Origin: Alteromonas antoniana
GTDB taxonomy: Bacteria > Pseudomonadota > Gammaproteobacteria > Enterobacterales > Alteromonadaceae
Reading direction: 5' to 3'
Length of the DNA: 64,000 nucleotides
NCBI RefSeq assembly: GCF_019249295.1
Contig: NZ_JAESDH010000002.1
Coordinates: 186,001 to 250,000, forward strand
Shown here: positions 47,614-57,334 of the stretch, piece after piece
How the letters are laid out: each line of letters starts with the position of its first letter
Position numbering within the stretch: the stretch's first letter is position 1
Translations under genes and position numbers: made by a program
Notes under the pieces: model-generated
What the model was told of the DNA's origin: nothing
Seen by the model: only the letters and a program-made list of their open reading frames with translations
Database searches by the model: none

Positions 47614-49163
47614 TTCACTAATACCTGCGGAATACGTATCGTAAATGTTGCGCCTTTACCAGGTGAAGACAATACCGTTATGTCGCCGCCGTGGGCTTCA
47701 ATTATGGCTTTTGCAATGGGCAGGCCTAATCCAACACCACTGCCGTTGCGGTTCAGTCTGACAAAACGCTCGAAAATATGTTCCTGTTCCGCCAGAGATA
47801 TGCCGCAGCCGTTGTCTTTTACTGAAATACTATAGCGTGAGTCGGTGCGGGATAATACCAGCTCAACTGGTGTACCACTTTCGGAATACTTAAGTGCATT
47901 ATCCAGAATAATGGTGATAGCCTGTTCGAACCGTTGCACGTCGAGCAACGCAGAACTGTTGCTTTCATTGCTGACAAAGGTAATGTTTCTGTCAGCGTGT
48001 GTACGCTGCCACGCCTGAACCAGTTGCAGAATTACCTGTGCGATATCGCAACTCTCCCGTTCCAGTTTCAGCTGGCTCATTTCTGCGCGTACCAGCAATA
48101 GTAAGTCGTCTACCAATCTGCTGAGGTTAACCGATTGTTCAAGGATCGCAGACAGTGTCTCACGGTACAGATCTTCATCCACTGAAGATTGTCTGAGTGT
48201 CACCTGCGCTTCACCACGGATAATGGTCAGAGGCGTTCGCAGCTCGTGAGACACATCGGCGATAAACTGGCGTCGCTTATTATCAATGTTCGTTAGTTGC
48301 TTGTTCGCTTCGGTCAGCTCGCGAGTGCGGCTTTCAACTTCGAACTCAAGTTCTTTTCTGTATGCGGCTGCCTGTGCCTCGTGTTCAGAGAGCTGGATAA
48401 CCATATCATTCAGCGCTTTGACCAGTTCACTGAATTCCTTATCGAGGTTCTCCGGAAACCGGTACGCATAGTTTCCTGACGCGATAGAGCGAGTACCAGA
48501 TTGAATAACGGTAAGCGGCTGATAGAGCGCGCTGAACAACCAGTAACATCCCAGAATAATGAAGGGGCCAGCGATAACGCCAAGCCCAATAGTAAACCAC
48601 ACAATGGCCGTGTTGAGTGTCTCAATACTCGCATTCGTAGCTGAGACAACGCGGCTCTGGCGTATCACCGCAGAGTTGATGGCTTCCCTGAAACGATTAT
48701 CAATGGTGATTTCCAGCAACTCCTGTAAGCGCGCCTGTTGGTTCAGAGGTGTATCGTTATTGGCTTCAACAATCGTCCGAAACTCTGAAATAATATCGTA
48801 AATCAGTGTTTCAAGTTCGTCGGTGTCTTCCACGCTTCCCTGAGTGACTTTTTCACCCAGAGCCAGCCTTTGCTCTATTTCAAGCGCACGGATCCGCTCA
48901 ACAGACTGTTGAATCAGTTCCTGCTTGTTTCTGACCATCGCCTGATTGGCATTTTTGCCAAAAATTAACTCATCGGTCAGCTGTTTAAATAGCCGGTAAG
49001 AAATGCTGGAAAGCTGCAGGTGCTCAGTGAGAAGAGATTGCGCAATCTGACTTTGGGTCAGATTTACCCGGGTCAGGTGAGCAGTGATTGCTGACGAGGC
49101 GAGGGCAATAAGTAACATAATGGTGGCTACAAGCCCGAACAGGTAAAGTTTTTTCTTATACAT
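47610..49163 (-). CDS. Membrane sensor histidine kinase
   Basis: Kinase of 517 aa. First membrane helix about 6-25, a periplasmic four-helix-like domain (about 27-185, no named family recognised), second helix about 188-212 (IVWFTIGLGVIAGPFIILG), HAMP linker, coiled coil, HisKA with FIADVSHELRTPLTIIRGE, and HATPase_c with N box DNALKYSESG, G1 VKDNGCGIS, F box FERFVR and G2 SGVGLGLPIAKAII. I chose ATG 49163 because a consensus TATAAT -10 (49191-49196) lies just upstream, within the longer frame that would start at 49199. Coupled to its regulator by overlap ATGA. Confidence 0.92.
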   Translation of the reverse strand: MYKKKLYLFGLVATIMLLIALASSAITAHLTRVNLTQSQIAQSLLTEHLQLSSISYRLFKQLTDELIFGKNANQAMVRNKQELIQQSVERIRALEIEQRLALGEKVTQGSVEDTDELETLIYDIISEFRTIVEANNDTPLNQQARLQELLEITIDNRFREAINSAVIRQSRVVSATNASIETLNTAIVWFTIGLGVIAGPFIILGCYWLFSALYQPLTVIQSGTRSIASGNYAYRFPENLDKEFSELVKALNDMVIQLSEHEAQAAAYRKELEFEVESRTRELTEANKQLTNIDNKRRQFIADVSHELRTPLTIIRGEAQVTLRQSSVDEDLYRETLSAILEQSVNLSRLVDDLLLLVRAEMSQLKLERESCDIAQVILQLVQAWQRTHADRNITFVSNESNSSALLDVQRFEQAITIILDNALKYSESGTPVELVLSRTDSRYSISVKDNGCGISLAEQEHIFERFVRLNRNGSGVGLGLPIAKAIIEAHGGDITVLSSPGKGATFTIRIPQVLVK

Positions 49164-49190
49164 AATGGTTTTATTGTTATTGGCGCAATA

Positions 49191-49196
49191 ATTATA
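49191..49196 (-). promoter_or_regulatory. -10 element of the kinase-regulator operon
   Basis: TATAAT on the minus strand, 27 bp before ATG 49163. No good -35 is visible 16-18 bp further upstream. It argues against translation from 49199. Confidence 0.5.
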
Positions 49197-49474
49197 CATC
49201 CGGACAGCGAAAAGGTATCACTGGTGGCTCATGTTACTTTATACAGCAGTTAAGCAAAAAATTGACTGCCATAGCCGGCGATCATCCTGTTGTGGAGGGA
49301 GAACGTCCTGTATCAATTGCTGATTATGTTGCTGCAGGCTGTCAGTAAAACCACGGCATGCCAGTGCATGAGATGGATACAGCCCGGTTAGGTGCTAAGA
49401 GAATACATAGTACCCGAAGATGCTCGATAAGCTTAACGCCCTGGGTTTAATGCGTAATGCCTGTGGTATCCCGC

Positions 49475-50455
49475 TTAGCCGTTGGCAAGTAGCAGTGTTA
49501 AGCCCTGTCGGGTACGCTCAAGCAAATCACGGTTGAGTTTGGCATGTTGCGGACTCCAGCCGCTTAAAAAACGGCAGAAATCGGCACAGGCAACAGGATA
49601 GGCGTTTCGCCACTCAGCAATGATGGCATCGGATTCAGCATCAAACCGTGTTGTCGATAGTGCCTGTCGCAGGCAGCTGAAATAATAATCGAGGCAAGAT
49701 TCGGTATGCGTTATAAGCGCTGATTCATTCAACGCACTGCCTAGAAAATACGCGACATCAATTATGCCAATACCAGAACCGGTATACTGAAAATCGACAG
49801 CGGCGCATTGCTGCATATTGCTCTGAAAGCAAAAGTTAGCAACTTTGGCATCACCGTGCAGTAGGGTTTTGTACTGACAGTTGGCGAGGTAACTGTCGAT
49901 AGCTTTTGCGTTGCGCTTCAGCACGCCATCACGCATCGCCTCCCACTCCTGCTGTCGGGTAGAAAGGTGCCAGTAACCGCCTGCGTGCCAGAGCGCGTTG
50001 TCATCGGTTTGCATGAAGCGGGCATGAAAGTAAGCCAGCCATCGCAGTACAGTGTGACATTGTCCGGGCGATAATTCTGTCGCTGTTTTTGTAAAGCCTG
50101 CTGCTGATAAATCTTCAAGCACAAGCAGCTGGTTTTCTCCGGCCGATTCATGTGCAGCCAGTAAGGGGGCATAGCACTGCTCATCAAGGCGCGGCTGATA
50201 ACAGCGGTAAAAATGCGCTTCTACATCATAGGAATGAAGTTTTCGCTGATGACTCTGTGAAGTCTGCCATCCTCTTGGATGTTTTGCATCCGGGCGCGGC
50301 AGAATCACTTTCGCCACAAGGTATTGATGTCTGAGCGGGGAGTAAAACCTGCAGCACGTACCATAGCCGTTCCACAGTGACTGAATTTGTTCAAAACCCG
50401 ACAGGCCGGGATCACCAAGTGTCGCTGATAACCAGTTTTGCCAGTGTGCTTGCAT
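49475..50455 (-). CDS. Aminoglycoside phosphotransferase/EcKinase-like small-molecule kinase
   Basis: Kinase-fold protein of 326 aa. The N-lobe Lys is in YLVAKVILP, the catalytic loop is LLHGDAKVANFCF (HGDxxxxN), and the metal Asp is in AAVDFQYTGSGIGIIDVAYFL. These match the APH/choline-kinase superfamily, especially the group near DUF1679/ecdysteroid-kinase-like proteins. The substrate is unknown; resistance is not implied, since this subgroup is chromosomal and widespread. ATG 50455 is preferred, with GGGAAAG upstream, over TTG 50473, which lies in the rne terminator stem. Confidence 0.82.
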   Translation of the reverse strand: MQAHWQNWLSATLGDPGLSGFEQIQSLWNGYGTCCRFYSPLRHQYLVAKVILPRPDAKHPRGWQTSQSHQRKLHSYDVEAHFYRCYQPRLDEQCYAPLLAAHESAGENQLLVLEDLSAAGFTKTATELSPGQCHTVLRWLAYFHARFMQTDDNALWHAGGYWHLSTRQQEWEAMRDGVLKRNAKAIDSYLANCQYKTLLHGDAKVANFCFQSNMQQCAAVDFQYTGSGIGIIDVAYFLGSALNESALITHTESCLDYYFSCLRQALSTTRFDAESDAIIAEWRNAYPVACADFCRFLSGWSPQHAKLNRDLLERTRQGLTLLLANG

Positions 50456-50471
50456 CGTTACTTTCCCAGAC

Positions 50472-50500
50472 AAAAAAGCCGTATCAAAGGATACGGCTTT
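50472..50500 (-). terminator. Rho-independent terminator of rne
   Basis: On the minus strand, AGCCGTATC and GATACGGCT form a 9-bp stem with a 4-nt loop, followed by six T. It sits between rne and the kinase-like gene on the same strand. A-rich flanks make it potentially bidirectional. Confidence 0.92.
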
Positions 50501-50520
50501 TCATTTTTGCAAGTGAACGT

Positions 50521-53500
50521 TTAGCCAGCTTTGGTAGCCGGTGCTGACGCTGTAGACTTACTGTTAGCCAGTGTCGCGAGTCGTCCGGAAACCAACAGTG
50601 CCGGGCGTTTCTCGTCAGCACAGCTTACCAGTTCGACGTTACCAAAGGTATCGTTGATGGTCTTTGGTAATGCCATCGGGTGTGATGCACGCTTTCTGCC
50701 TGCACTACTTGCCGGCGTAACGGCCTCTTTGGTTGTCGCTTTCGCTGGCTTGGTGTTGGGCTTTGCAGCGGGCTCAACGTTGTTCTGAACCGGCTCAGGT
50801 GTGGACGCCGGTGCTTCTGCCGTTGCCTGTACGCTGTCAGATGCTTCTTCGCTTTCTGAAACTGATGATACCTCTTCCGCTGCATTAGCTACTGCTTCAG
50901 TCTTGGCGGCAGGTTTACCCGCAGTATCAGAATCAGACGCGTTGTTAGCGTTCTCTGGTTCAACTGATGGAGAAACTTCTTTCTCAGTTGCAGCTACTTC
51001 TTTCTCAGTTGTAGCTACCGGTTCGTCGGCCGCCAGGTTAATTTCTACCTGCTTAGGTGATTCAGTTTCGGCACTGGCAGGGATGTCTTGTTTTGCGCTG
51101 TCGTTTCCGTCAGCAGCTGAGGCGTCCTCTGGCATATCAAACTGCAGCTCATCCTGTCTGATTTGTTGCGCTTTCTGTTCACTGATCTCATCGTCGCCTT
51201 TGTCCTGTTCCTTCTTGCGACGCTGGCCAGCAGCGCGAACATGACGCGGAGAACGACGTGAGCGGCCTCGATTTTCGCGCTTTTGCTCTTCATTGGATGC
51301 GTCGTCTTTATCTGCATCTTCGGAAGGTGAGCTAGTTGACGCGTCATTCTGAACCGGCTTGTCGTTGCTTGTAGCATCCTCGGACGCCGCAGGCTTTTTC
51401 TCTGACACCGGTGTTATCGGCTCCTGAGAGGTCTCTTCTTGCAAAGACGGCTCTTTGTCAGCAGCGGCTTTCTCTGTAGCCGGCTTCGCTTTCTCTACCT
51501 GTTTTGCTTTCTCTACCTGTTTTGCAGGTTGTTGAGTCGGCGCTTTAGTTTCTGCTGAATCAGCCTCGACTTGAGCGCTGTTCTGTGAACTTGGCGCGCC
51601 GTTATCGTCCTTGCGAACCCTTACGCTGCGACGTTTATCACGACGCTTACGACGTTCCGCGACTTCACGTTTTTTCGCCGGCGCATTCTCTGCATTCTCC
51701 GGTTTGTCCGCGTTGTCAGCTTTATCCGCAACTTTCTGCTCCTGCTGACGGTTGTTAGGCTTCTGATCGTCACGATTTGGCTTGCTACGGCCCTTACGGT
51801 TGCGATTAGGACGCTTGTCATCCTGATCCTGACGCGGCTTCGGCTTGTCTTTGTCGTTGCTGTCGTCTTTCGTGCTTTGCTGACCATCCTGTCTGCGAGG
51901 CTTACGGCTCTTACGACGGCGATCGTCATTATTGTTACGATTGCGCGGAGGACGGTTTCTGTTCTGTCCACCCTTATTCTGTGATTGCTTTTCTTCTTCT
52001 TCTTCTTTTTCTTTCTCTTCTTCACCCAGCAGATTGCTAAACCATTTGCCGACTTTGGCAAACAACGACGGCGTTTCAGCAATTTTCTCTTCTGCTTTTG
52101 GAGCAGCCTGTACGATCGGTGCCTGAGTCGGAGCAACCAGTCCTTTCAGTGCTGGCTCTTCGCGCTTAGTCACAACAGCGGCTGGCTTGTCTGCGTCCGT
52201 TTCTTCAGGCTGGACCAATTCAACATCGTAACTGGCTGCTGATAAGACTTCATCCGGACGACGACGATTGACCTGATAGTGAGGTGTTTCCAGATTAGCG
52301 TTGGGGATCAGCAGAAGCTGAACACCATGGCGCTTTTCCAGTGTTTGAACGGATTTACGTTTCTCGTTCAGTAAGTAAGTTGCCACAGGAACCGGAAGCT
52401 GTGCTTCAATTTGCCCGGTGTTGTCTTTAATACTTTCTTCTTCAAGAATACGCAGTATGGAAAGTGCCAGTGACTCTGTACCACGGATCGTGCCATGACC
52501 CGAACAGCGAGGGCAGACATGATGCGCTGATTCGCCCAGCGAGGGACGTAAGCGCTGGCGTGACATTTCCAGAAGACCAAAACGTGAAATGCGGCCTAGT
52601 TGCACGCGGGCTCTGTCAGTACGAACCGCGTCTTTCATGCGGTTTTCTACTTCGCGCTGATGACGAACGGGCGTCATATCGATAAAGTCGATAACCACCA
52701 GACCACCAAGGTCGCGCAGGCGTAACTGACGGGCAATTTCATCAGCCGCTTCGAGGTTGGTGTTAAGTGCAGTCTCTTCAATATCGCCACCTTTCGTGGC
52801 GCGCGCTGAGTTGATATCAATGGAGGTCAGTGCTTCCGTTGGATCGATAACGATAGAACCGCCTGATGGCAGACGGACTTCGCGTTGGAACGCAGATTCG
52901 ATCTGACTTTCAATTTGATAGTGGCTGAACAGAGGCACATCGCCCTGATACAGCTTCACGCGACTGGCAAAGTCCGGACGGACTAATTGGATATGTTGTA
53001 GCGCCTGCTCATAGATGCTGGTTTTATCAATCAGTATTTCACCAATATCGCGGCGCAGATAGTCGCGAATGGCACGCACGATGACGTTACTTTCCTGGTG
53101 AATAAGGAAGGGGGCAGAGCGTTCTTCAGCCACTTTCGATACCGCTTCCCAATGGGTCAGCAGTACTCGTAAATCCCATTCCAGCTCTTCATACGATTTG
53201 CCAACACCTGCGGTACGAACAATTAGCCCCATACCATCAGGTAAATCCAGCTTGCTAAGCGACTCTTTCAGTTCTGTGCGCTCATCGCCTTCGATGCGGC
53301 GAGAAATACCACCTGCACGAGGGTTGTTAGGCATCAGAACCAGGTAGCTACCTGCCAGAGACAGGAAGGTAGTTAGTGCCGCTCCTTTTTGGCCTCGCTC
53401 TTCTTTATCGATTTGAACGATAACTTCCTGACCTTCCTTGATAACATCTTTGATGTTAGGACGGCCTTCAAATTTGTAACCTTTGGGGAAGTAAGTGCGG

Positions 53501-53721
53501 GCAATTTCTTTTAGGGGAAGGAATCCATGGCGCTCAGCGCCGTAATCAACAAAAGCAGCTTCAAGACTGGGCTCTACGCGGGTAATTTTTCCTTTGTAGA
53601 TGTTGGCTTTCTTTTGCTCGTGTCCAGGACTTTCTATATCCAGATCGTACAAACGTTGCCCATCTACCAGGGCAACACGCAACTCTTCTTGCTGAGTTGC
53701 ATTAATTAGCATTCTTTTCAT
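50521..53721 (-). CDS. rne: Ribonuclease E
   Basis: Endoribonuclease of 1066 aa (E. coli 1061) and degradosome scaffold. N-terminal S1 domain about 38-120 ([21 protein letters not shown]), 5'-sensor and RNase H-like regions, and a DNase I-like catalytic domain with metal Asp residues in [12 protein letters not shown] and [11 protein letters not shown]. The Zn-link CPRCSGHG near 404 joins the tetramer. A membrane-targeting amphipathic helix is likely at [17 protein letters not shown] (about 560). The C-terminal half is low-complexity: Arg-rich RNA-binding stretches and Glu/Lys/Ala repeats, with two short DNA tandem duplications and a GAA-type tract. Divergent from rluC. Confidence 0.97.
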   Translation of the reverse strand: MKRMLINATQQEELRVALVDGQRLYDLDIESPGHEQKKANIYKGKITRVEPSLEAAFVDYGAERHGFLPLKEIARTYFPKGYKFEGRPNIKDVIKEGQEVIVQIDKEERGQKGAALTTFLSLAGSYLVLMPNNPRAGGISRRIEGDERTELKESLSKLDLPDGMGLIVRTAGVGKSYEELEWDLRVLLTHWEAVSKVAEERSAPFLIHQESNVIVRAIRDYLRRDIGEILIDKTSIYEQALQHIQLVRPDFASRVKLYQGDVPLFSHYQIESQIESAFQREVRLPSGGSIVIDPTEALTSIDINSARATKGGDIEETALNTNLEAADEIARQLRLRDLGGLVVIDFIDMTPVRHQREVENRMKDAVRTDRARVQLGRISRFGLLEMSRQRLRPSLGESAHHVCPRCSGHGTIRGTESLALSILRILEEESIKDNTGQIEAQLPVPVATYLLNEKRKSVQTLEKRHGVQLLLIPNANLETPHYQVNRRRPDEVLSAASYDVELVQPEETDADKPAAVVTKREEPALKGLVAPTQAPIVQAAPKAEEKIAETPSLFAKVGKWFSNLLGEEEKEKEEEEEKQSQNKGGQNRNRPPRNRNNNDDRRRKSRKPRRQDGQQSTKDDSNDKDKPKPRQDQDDKRPNRNRKGRSKPNRDDQKPNNRQQEQKVADKADNADKPENAENAPAKKREVAERRKRRDKRRSVRVRKDDNGAPSSQNSAQVEADSAETKAPTQQPAKQVEKAKQVEKAKPATEKAAADKEPSLQEETSQEPITPVSEKKPAASEDATSNDKPVQNDASTSSPSEDADKDDASNEEQKRENRGRSRRSPRHVRAAGQRRKKEQDKGDDEISEQKAQQIRQDELQFDMPEDASAADGNDSAKQDIPASAETESPKQVEINLAADEPVATTEKEVAATEKEVSPSVEPENANNASDSDTAGKPAAKTEAVANAAEEVSSVSESEEASDSVQATAEAPASTPEPVQNNVEPAAKPNTKPAKATTKEAVTPASSAGRKRASHPMALPKTINDTFGNVELVSCADEKRPALLVSGRLATLANSKSTASAPATKAG
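50975..51016. repeat. 21-bp tandem duplication in rne
   Basis: Two adjacent 21-bp copies (50975-50995 and 50996-51016) differing at one base. They encode the repeated [14 protein letters not shown] segment of the RNase E tail. Confidence 0.85.
51488..51523. repeat. 18-bp tandem duplication in rne
   Basis: Two identical 18-bp copies of GCTTTCTCTACCTGTTTT, encoding the repeated AKQVEK in the RNase E tail. Confidence 0.88.
51988..52022. repeat. CTT/GAA-rich microsatellite-like tract in rne
   Basis: An almost pure pyrimidine stretch built on TTC/CTT units encodes the [12 protein letters not shown] run just after the RNase E membrane-targeting helix. Such tracts are prone to slippage in steps of one codon. 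Confidence 0.7.
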
Positions 53722-54334
53722 TGTATCTAACTCTGTTTCCTACAGCCGTTCAGACACAAAATTAAAGTGACATGTGCAAACCCTCACCGCGCAACCTCAC
53801 GGCTGGACGGGGACTTTGTTGTAACGCCGTAATACCCTTTTACTACCTGTTTATTCGTTAGGTATTTCTGTCATGATGGGTGTCGGGAACGGCTAGCCCT
53901 GTATTTCTTTACTTTTTCGCACCCTCGAGATGTATTAACCCAAGGATTACTGTCAATTCAATTCTGTTTTGCTAAACGGCGAACGTTTTTGTTTGCTTCC
54001 TGTGATGCTTTATATCGATATCAGGCGTTTAGTGTTCTGCCTGTGTTCATTTCAAAGGGCCTGTGTCATTACTGAGCGACCTGCATCACATATGATGTCT
54101 GACATTATTGTTCAAACCGGTTTTATCGTTCATTTGAAACGACTAAAACGCTTCGATTATTGCATTAATATTGCGGGATACGCAAGTTATTGCGTCAGTT
54201 ATCGCCGCTTATTTGGTAGCAATGAGTAGAATTATCCTGAATTTCATAAAGCAAGCGTTGTGAAACGGTTATTTTTATAAAATTAATGGCTTTTCGGTAG
54301 GAGTCAGGCTCAGGCTTCATGTATACTGCGCGCC
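53722..54334. promoter_or_regulatory. Long divergent region of rne and rluC
   Basis: 613 bp without a convincing gene. On the rne side the sequence before the ATG includes CCGTGAGGTTGCGCGGTGAGG and, nearer, GTAGGAAACAGAG as ribosome site. A long structured 5' leader used for rne autoregulation (rne5 element) is known in enterics, and this region has room for one; the resemblance is from memory only. On the rluC side TATACT (54322-54327) is a -10 only 7 nt from the rluC ATG. Confidence 0.5.
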
Positions 54335-55279
54335 ATGAAAGAAGAAGCACAACAACAAGTCCGCTTTGTCACCATTGACCCCGATCTTGAAGGGCAGCGA
54401 GTGGACAATTTTTTGCGTACCCAATTAAAGGGGGTACCGAAAAGCATGATTTACCGTATTTTGCGAAAAGGTGAAGTGCGGGTTAATAAAGGCAGAGTAA
54501 AGCCAGATTATAAACTTAAGGCCAACGACACCGTGCGTATTCCGCCGGTACGAGTGTCTGAAGGTGCACCTGCGCCGTCGCCTAAACTGGATAAAATCGC
54601 AGCGCTTGAAAGTCAGATCTTATTTGAAGACGATCGCATCATAGTGATTAACAAGCCTTCCGGGCTTGCTGTTCACGGCGGCAGCGGGCTCAATTTCGGT
54701 CTGATTGAAGGCTTGCGTGCGTTGCGCCCCGATGCAAAGTTTATGGAACTGGTGCATCGACTGGATCGCGACACCTCTGGTTGTATTTTGATTGCCAAGA
54801 AACGTTCAGCGCTGCGCCACATGCACGAGCAATTGCGAAACGGACAAATGGACAAGCGCTATCAGGCGCTGGTTGCAGGGCAGTGGCCGGAAAACCGTTT
54901 CAAAGTGAAAGCACCGCTACAAAAGAATGTACTGCAATCCGGTGAGCGACTGGTTAACGTGTCAGACGCAGGTAAGCCGTCTGAAACCCGTTACCGTATT
55001 TTGCGCCAGTTTGCTGATGCTACTCTCGTTGAAGCTTCCCCCATAACCGGGCGTACTCACCAGATCCGCGTGCATTGTCTGCAAGCCGGACATCCTATAG
55101 CCTGCGACTCAAAATATGGCGACCATGACTTCGACGTCAACATGCAGAAAGTAGGACTGAACCGGTTATTCCTGCATGCGGCAAGTATCAGGCTGCTGCA
55201 TCCAAAAACCGAAGAGCCCGTTACATTCAGCGCTCCTCTGGATGAAAATCTGACGATGGTACTGGAGTCGTTATCTTGA
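54335..55279 (+). CDS. rluC: 23S rRNA pseudouridine synthase RluC
   Basis: Pseudouridine synthase of 314 aa modifying 23S rRNA positions 955, 2504 and 2580 in E. coli. S4 RNA-binding domain at about 21-75 (VDNFLRTQLKGVPKSMIYRI), catalytic domain with Asp144 in HRLDRDTSG, and the family segment ITGRTHQIRVHCLQAGHPI. The ATG lies 7 nt after a TATACT -10 with no ribosome site, suggesting a leaderless or nearly leaderless mRNA. Its stop overlaps the start of the HAD gene (TTGA). Divergent from rne, as in many gammaproteobacteria. Confidence 0.96.
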   Translation: MKEEAQQQVRFVTIDPDLEGQRVDNFLRTQLKGVPKSMIYRILRKGEVRVNKGRVKPDYKLKANDTVRIPPVRVSEGAPAPSPKLDKIAALESQILFEDDRIIVINKPSGLAVHGGSGLNFGLIEGLRALRPDAKFMELVHRLDRDTSGCILIAKKRSALRHMHEQLRNGQMDKRYQALVAGQWPENRFKVKAPLQKNVLQSGERLVNVSDAGKPSETRYRILRQFADATLVEASPITGRTHQIRVHCLQAGHPIACDSKYGDHDFDVNMQKVGLNRLFLHAASIRLLHPKTEEPVTFSAPLDENLTMVLESLS

Positions 55280-55929
55280 AAGCGTACGAGTTAGTTATTT
55301 TTGACTGGGATGGCACGTTAATGGACTCAGCAGCGAAAATCATCCGCTGCATGCAAACCGCAGCCCGTCATTGTGATGTAAATGTGCCGAGTGCTGACGC
55401 GGTTGCCCACATCATTGGTATCAGCCTCAAGCCTGCTATCATGCAGCTTTTTGCTACCGAGGACGAGCAGTTAGCCGATCGGCTGGTGCAGGCTTATAAA
55501 GAAGCTTATTTGCATGAAGATACGATCCCTTGTCCGCTGTTTGAGGGCGCAGAGGACTTGTTGTCTGCATTGAAAGCAGAAGGCAAGACACTGGCAGTAG
55601 CAACAGGCAAAGCACGAAGAGGCTTGGATCGGGCATGGAGCAATACCGGTACTGGCCATTTCTTTACCACATCACGCTGTGCTGACGAGGCTCACTCTAA
55701 GCCGTCTCCGGACATGTTGCTGCAGATACTTGACGAGCTGAAGGTAAGTGCCGGTGACGCGTTGATGGTCGGCGACACAACGTATGACATGCAGATGGCA
55801 CAGGCAATCGGCATGGACAGAGTTGGGGTGTCTTACGGTGTACATGCGCAAGTGAACTTAGAAAAGCACCACCCCGAAACGATAGTGCATTCTATTCCTC
55901 AATTGCATAGTTGGTTAAAGGGTAACTGA
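55276..55929 (+). CDS. HAD-superfamily phosphatase (phosphoglycolate-phosphatase-like)
   Basis: Hydrolase of 217 aa. HAD motif I FDWDGTLMDS with nucleophilic Asp, motif II VATGK, motif III Lys in HSKPSPDML and motif IV MVGDTTYDMQMA are complete; the cap is the alpha-helical type I form. The substrate is unknown, perhaps phosphoglycolate or a nucleotide; this gene commonly follows rluC. The start is TTG 55276, overlapping the rluC stop by 4 nt, which gives the MKAYELVIFDWDGTL start; no ATG is available before motif I. Confidence 0.9.
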   Translation: MKAYELVIFDWDGTLMDSAAKIIRCMQTAARHCDVNVPSADAVAHIIGISLKPAIMQLFATEDEQLADRLVQAYKEAYLHEDTIPCPLFEGAEDLLSALKAEGKTLAVATGKARRGLDRAWSNTGTGHFFTTSRCADEAHSKPSPDMLLQILDELKVSAGDALMVGDTTYDMQMAQAIGMDRVGVSYGVHAQVNLEKHHPETIVHSIPQLHSWLKGN

Positions 55930-55995
55930 AGATACCAACACTCACAGTGTACCGGCTCTCCGGGATAGAGTAGGGTGGAAATGGCGGGCTGGAAC

Positions 55996-56604
55996 TTAGC
56001 CCGCACTGCAAGCGATGTCGAGCAGGCTGACATCAAGTTCACTGAGTAAGTCCCGCAACAACATTAATGGCAGACCAATGAGCGCGTTAGGGTCGCGACT
56101 GGCGATGCGATCGAAAAGCAGCACGCCACGGCCTTCCGATTTAAAACTCCCGGCGCAGTCATACGGCGTCTCGGCCAGCAAATATTGTTGGATTTCTTTA
56201 TCAGTGAGCTCAAGGAACGTTACCGTAGTTATCTCGACACGGGTAACCTGCTTGTCACTATCTTTATGGCATACCGATACAGCAGAATAAAATTCTACGG
56301 CTTTTCCTACGCAGAGCTTAAGCTGTCTAACTGCGTTCTCGTGCGTGCCGGGTTTCCCTAAAACATGTGTGGTATCACCGTCGTTAACAACGGCAACCTG
56401 GTCTGCACCAATCACAATTGCTGATGGGTGGGCGTCAGCAACTGTGGCGGCTTTTTCGCTGGCAAGACGAGCGGCCAGCGCGTCAGGCTTCTCCCCCGCA
56501 CTTGCTGTTTCGTCAATACCGGGGGCGATAGCGTCGGTATTGATTCCCAGGTTCGCAAGTTGTTGCTGACGGTATTTTGATGACGATGCCAGTATGAGTC
56601 GCAC
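55996..56604 (-). CDS. yceF: Maf-type nucleoside triphosphate pyrophosphatase (YceF group)
   Basis: House-cleaning pyrophosphatase of about 202 aa, most like the m7GTP-preferring YceF group. Motifs are LILASSSKYRQQQL at the N-terminus, PGIDETA, IVIGADQVAVV and LGKPGTHENA. The start is uncertain: GTG 56604 gives a family-like (M)RLILASSS with GGATG upstream; TTG 56619 would add five residues. In E. coli yceF also sits beside rluC and yceD, on the opposite strand to both, as here. Confidence 0.9.
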   Translation of the reverse strand: MRLILASSSKYRQQQLANLGINTDAIAPGIDETASAGEKPDALAARLASEKAATVADAHPSAIVIGADQVAVVNDGDTTHVLGKPGTHENAVRQLKLCVGKAVEFYSAVSVCHKDSDKQVTRVEITTVTFLELTDKEIQQYLLAETPYDCAGSFKSEGRGVLLFDRIASRDPNALIGLPLMLLRDLLSELDVSLLDIACSAG

Positions 56605-56759
56605 TGTGTTTACATCCAATTCACTGATTTCAGAAATAATCAGGCTATCATAGGTGACGAAGGTATGCTTTTCGAGTCTGCTTTCTTTCTTCGTATCTTG
56701 CCTGATTTTTGGATAGCACCGTGGTTGGCTGAAATTTGTGTCAAAAGCAGATTAAACCT

Positions 56760-56788
56760 TTGACAGGCAAGGGATGAGCCTATATGAT
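56760..56788 (+). promoter_or_regulatory. Consensus sigma-70 promoter of yceD-rpmF
   Basis: TTGACA (56760-56765), a 17-bp spacer and TATGAT (56783-56788) are followed by a G/C-rich GCGCGCC. The yceD ATG is only 9 nt after the -10, so the mRNA should be almost leaderless. The discriminator suggests growth-rate or ppGpp control. Confidence 0.88.
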
Positions 56789-56797
56789 GCGCGCCCT

Positions 56798-57331
56798 ATG
56801 CAGAAAGTGAAACTACCTCATTCGGTCGACCCGTCCAAAAGTGCGATGAAGCGCTCCGATTATTCGGGCGTGATTGCATCGAAAGATATGGAACGATTGA
56901 GCGAAGCAGTTGTCAGTTGTGATGAATGGGTGAACGCCGAAGTACAGTTCGAAAAAGACGCGCAGGGTCTTACTGTCTTTCACGGTCATCTGGACACACA
57001 GGTAACACTTATCTGTCAACGGTGTAATGGGGAGTTTGACTACCCACTGCATGTTGATTTTTGCTACAGTCCGGTGCAGGGACAAGGCGATGTTGACAGC
57101 GAAACATTACCCGAAGCTTATGAACCGGTAGAGGTCAACGACCACGGAGAAGTCAATCTTCTTCAAATTTTTGAAGACGAGTTGATATTGTCCTTACCTA
57201 TTGTCGCCCTTCATGCAGAGGAGGATTGCACAGTGAGTGAAGATGATATGCAGTTTGGCGAGATTGAACCGGAACAAGAGCGACCAAACCCTTTCGCGGT
57301 TTTGAAAGAACTTAAGCGAGACCAGGAGTAA
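56798..57331 (+). CDS. yceD: YceD/DUF177 protein, 23S rRNA accumulation factor
   Basis: Protein of 177 aa of the YceD/DUF177 family, which is almost always next to rpmF and is linked to 23S rRNA accumulation. Features are the MQKVKLPHSVDPSKSAMKR start, a CQRCNGEFDYPL segment and a C-terminal QERPNPFAVLKELK. An ATG 24 bp upstream is in frame but lies within the promoter spacer, so ATG 56798, matching the E. coli start, is right. Promoter geometry implies a very short leader. rpmF follows after 3 bp. Confidence 0.94.
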   Translation: MQKVKLPHSVDPSKSAMKRSDYSGVIASKDMERLSEAVVSCDEWVNAEVQFEKDAQGLTVFHGHLDTQVTLICQRCNGEFDYPLHVDFCYSPVQGQGDVDSETLPEAYEPVEVNDHGEVNLLQIFEDELILSLPIVALHAEEDCTVSEDDMQFGEIEPEQERPNPFAVLKELKRDQE

Positions 57332-57334
57332 GTT

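Noticed and set aside
49475..50455. Reading the APH-like kinase as an antibiotic-resistance gene
   Set aside because: The fold is shared by many metabolic kinases; no mobile context and no resistance-specific sequence is visible.
51621..52136. 171-codon Arg/Lys-rich ORF in another frame of rne
   Set aside because: Product of the repetitive basic coding region of RNase E; not an independent gene.
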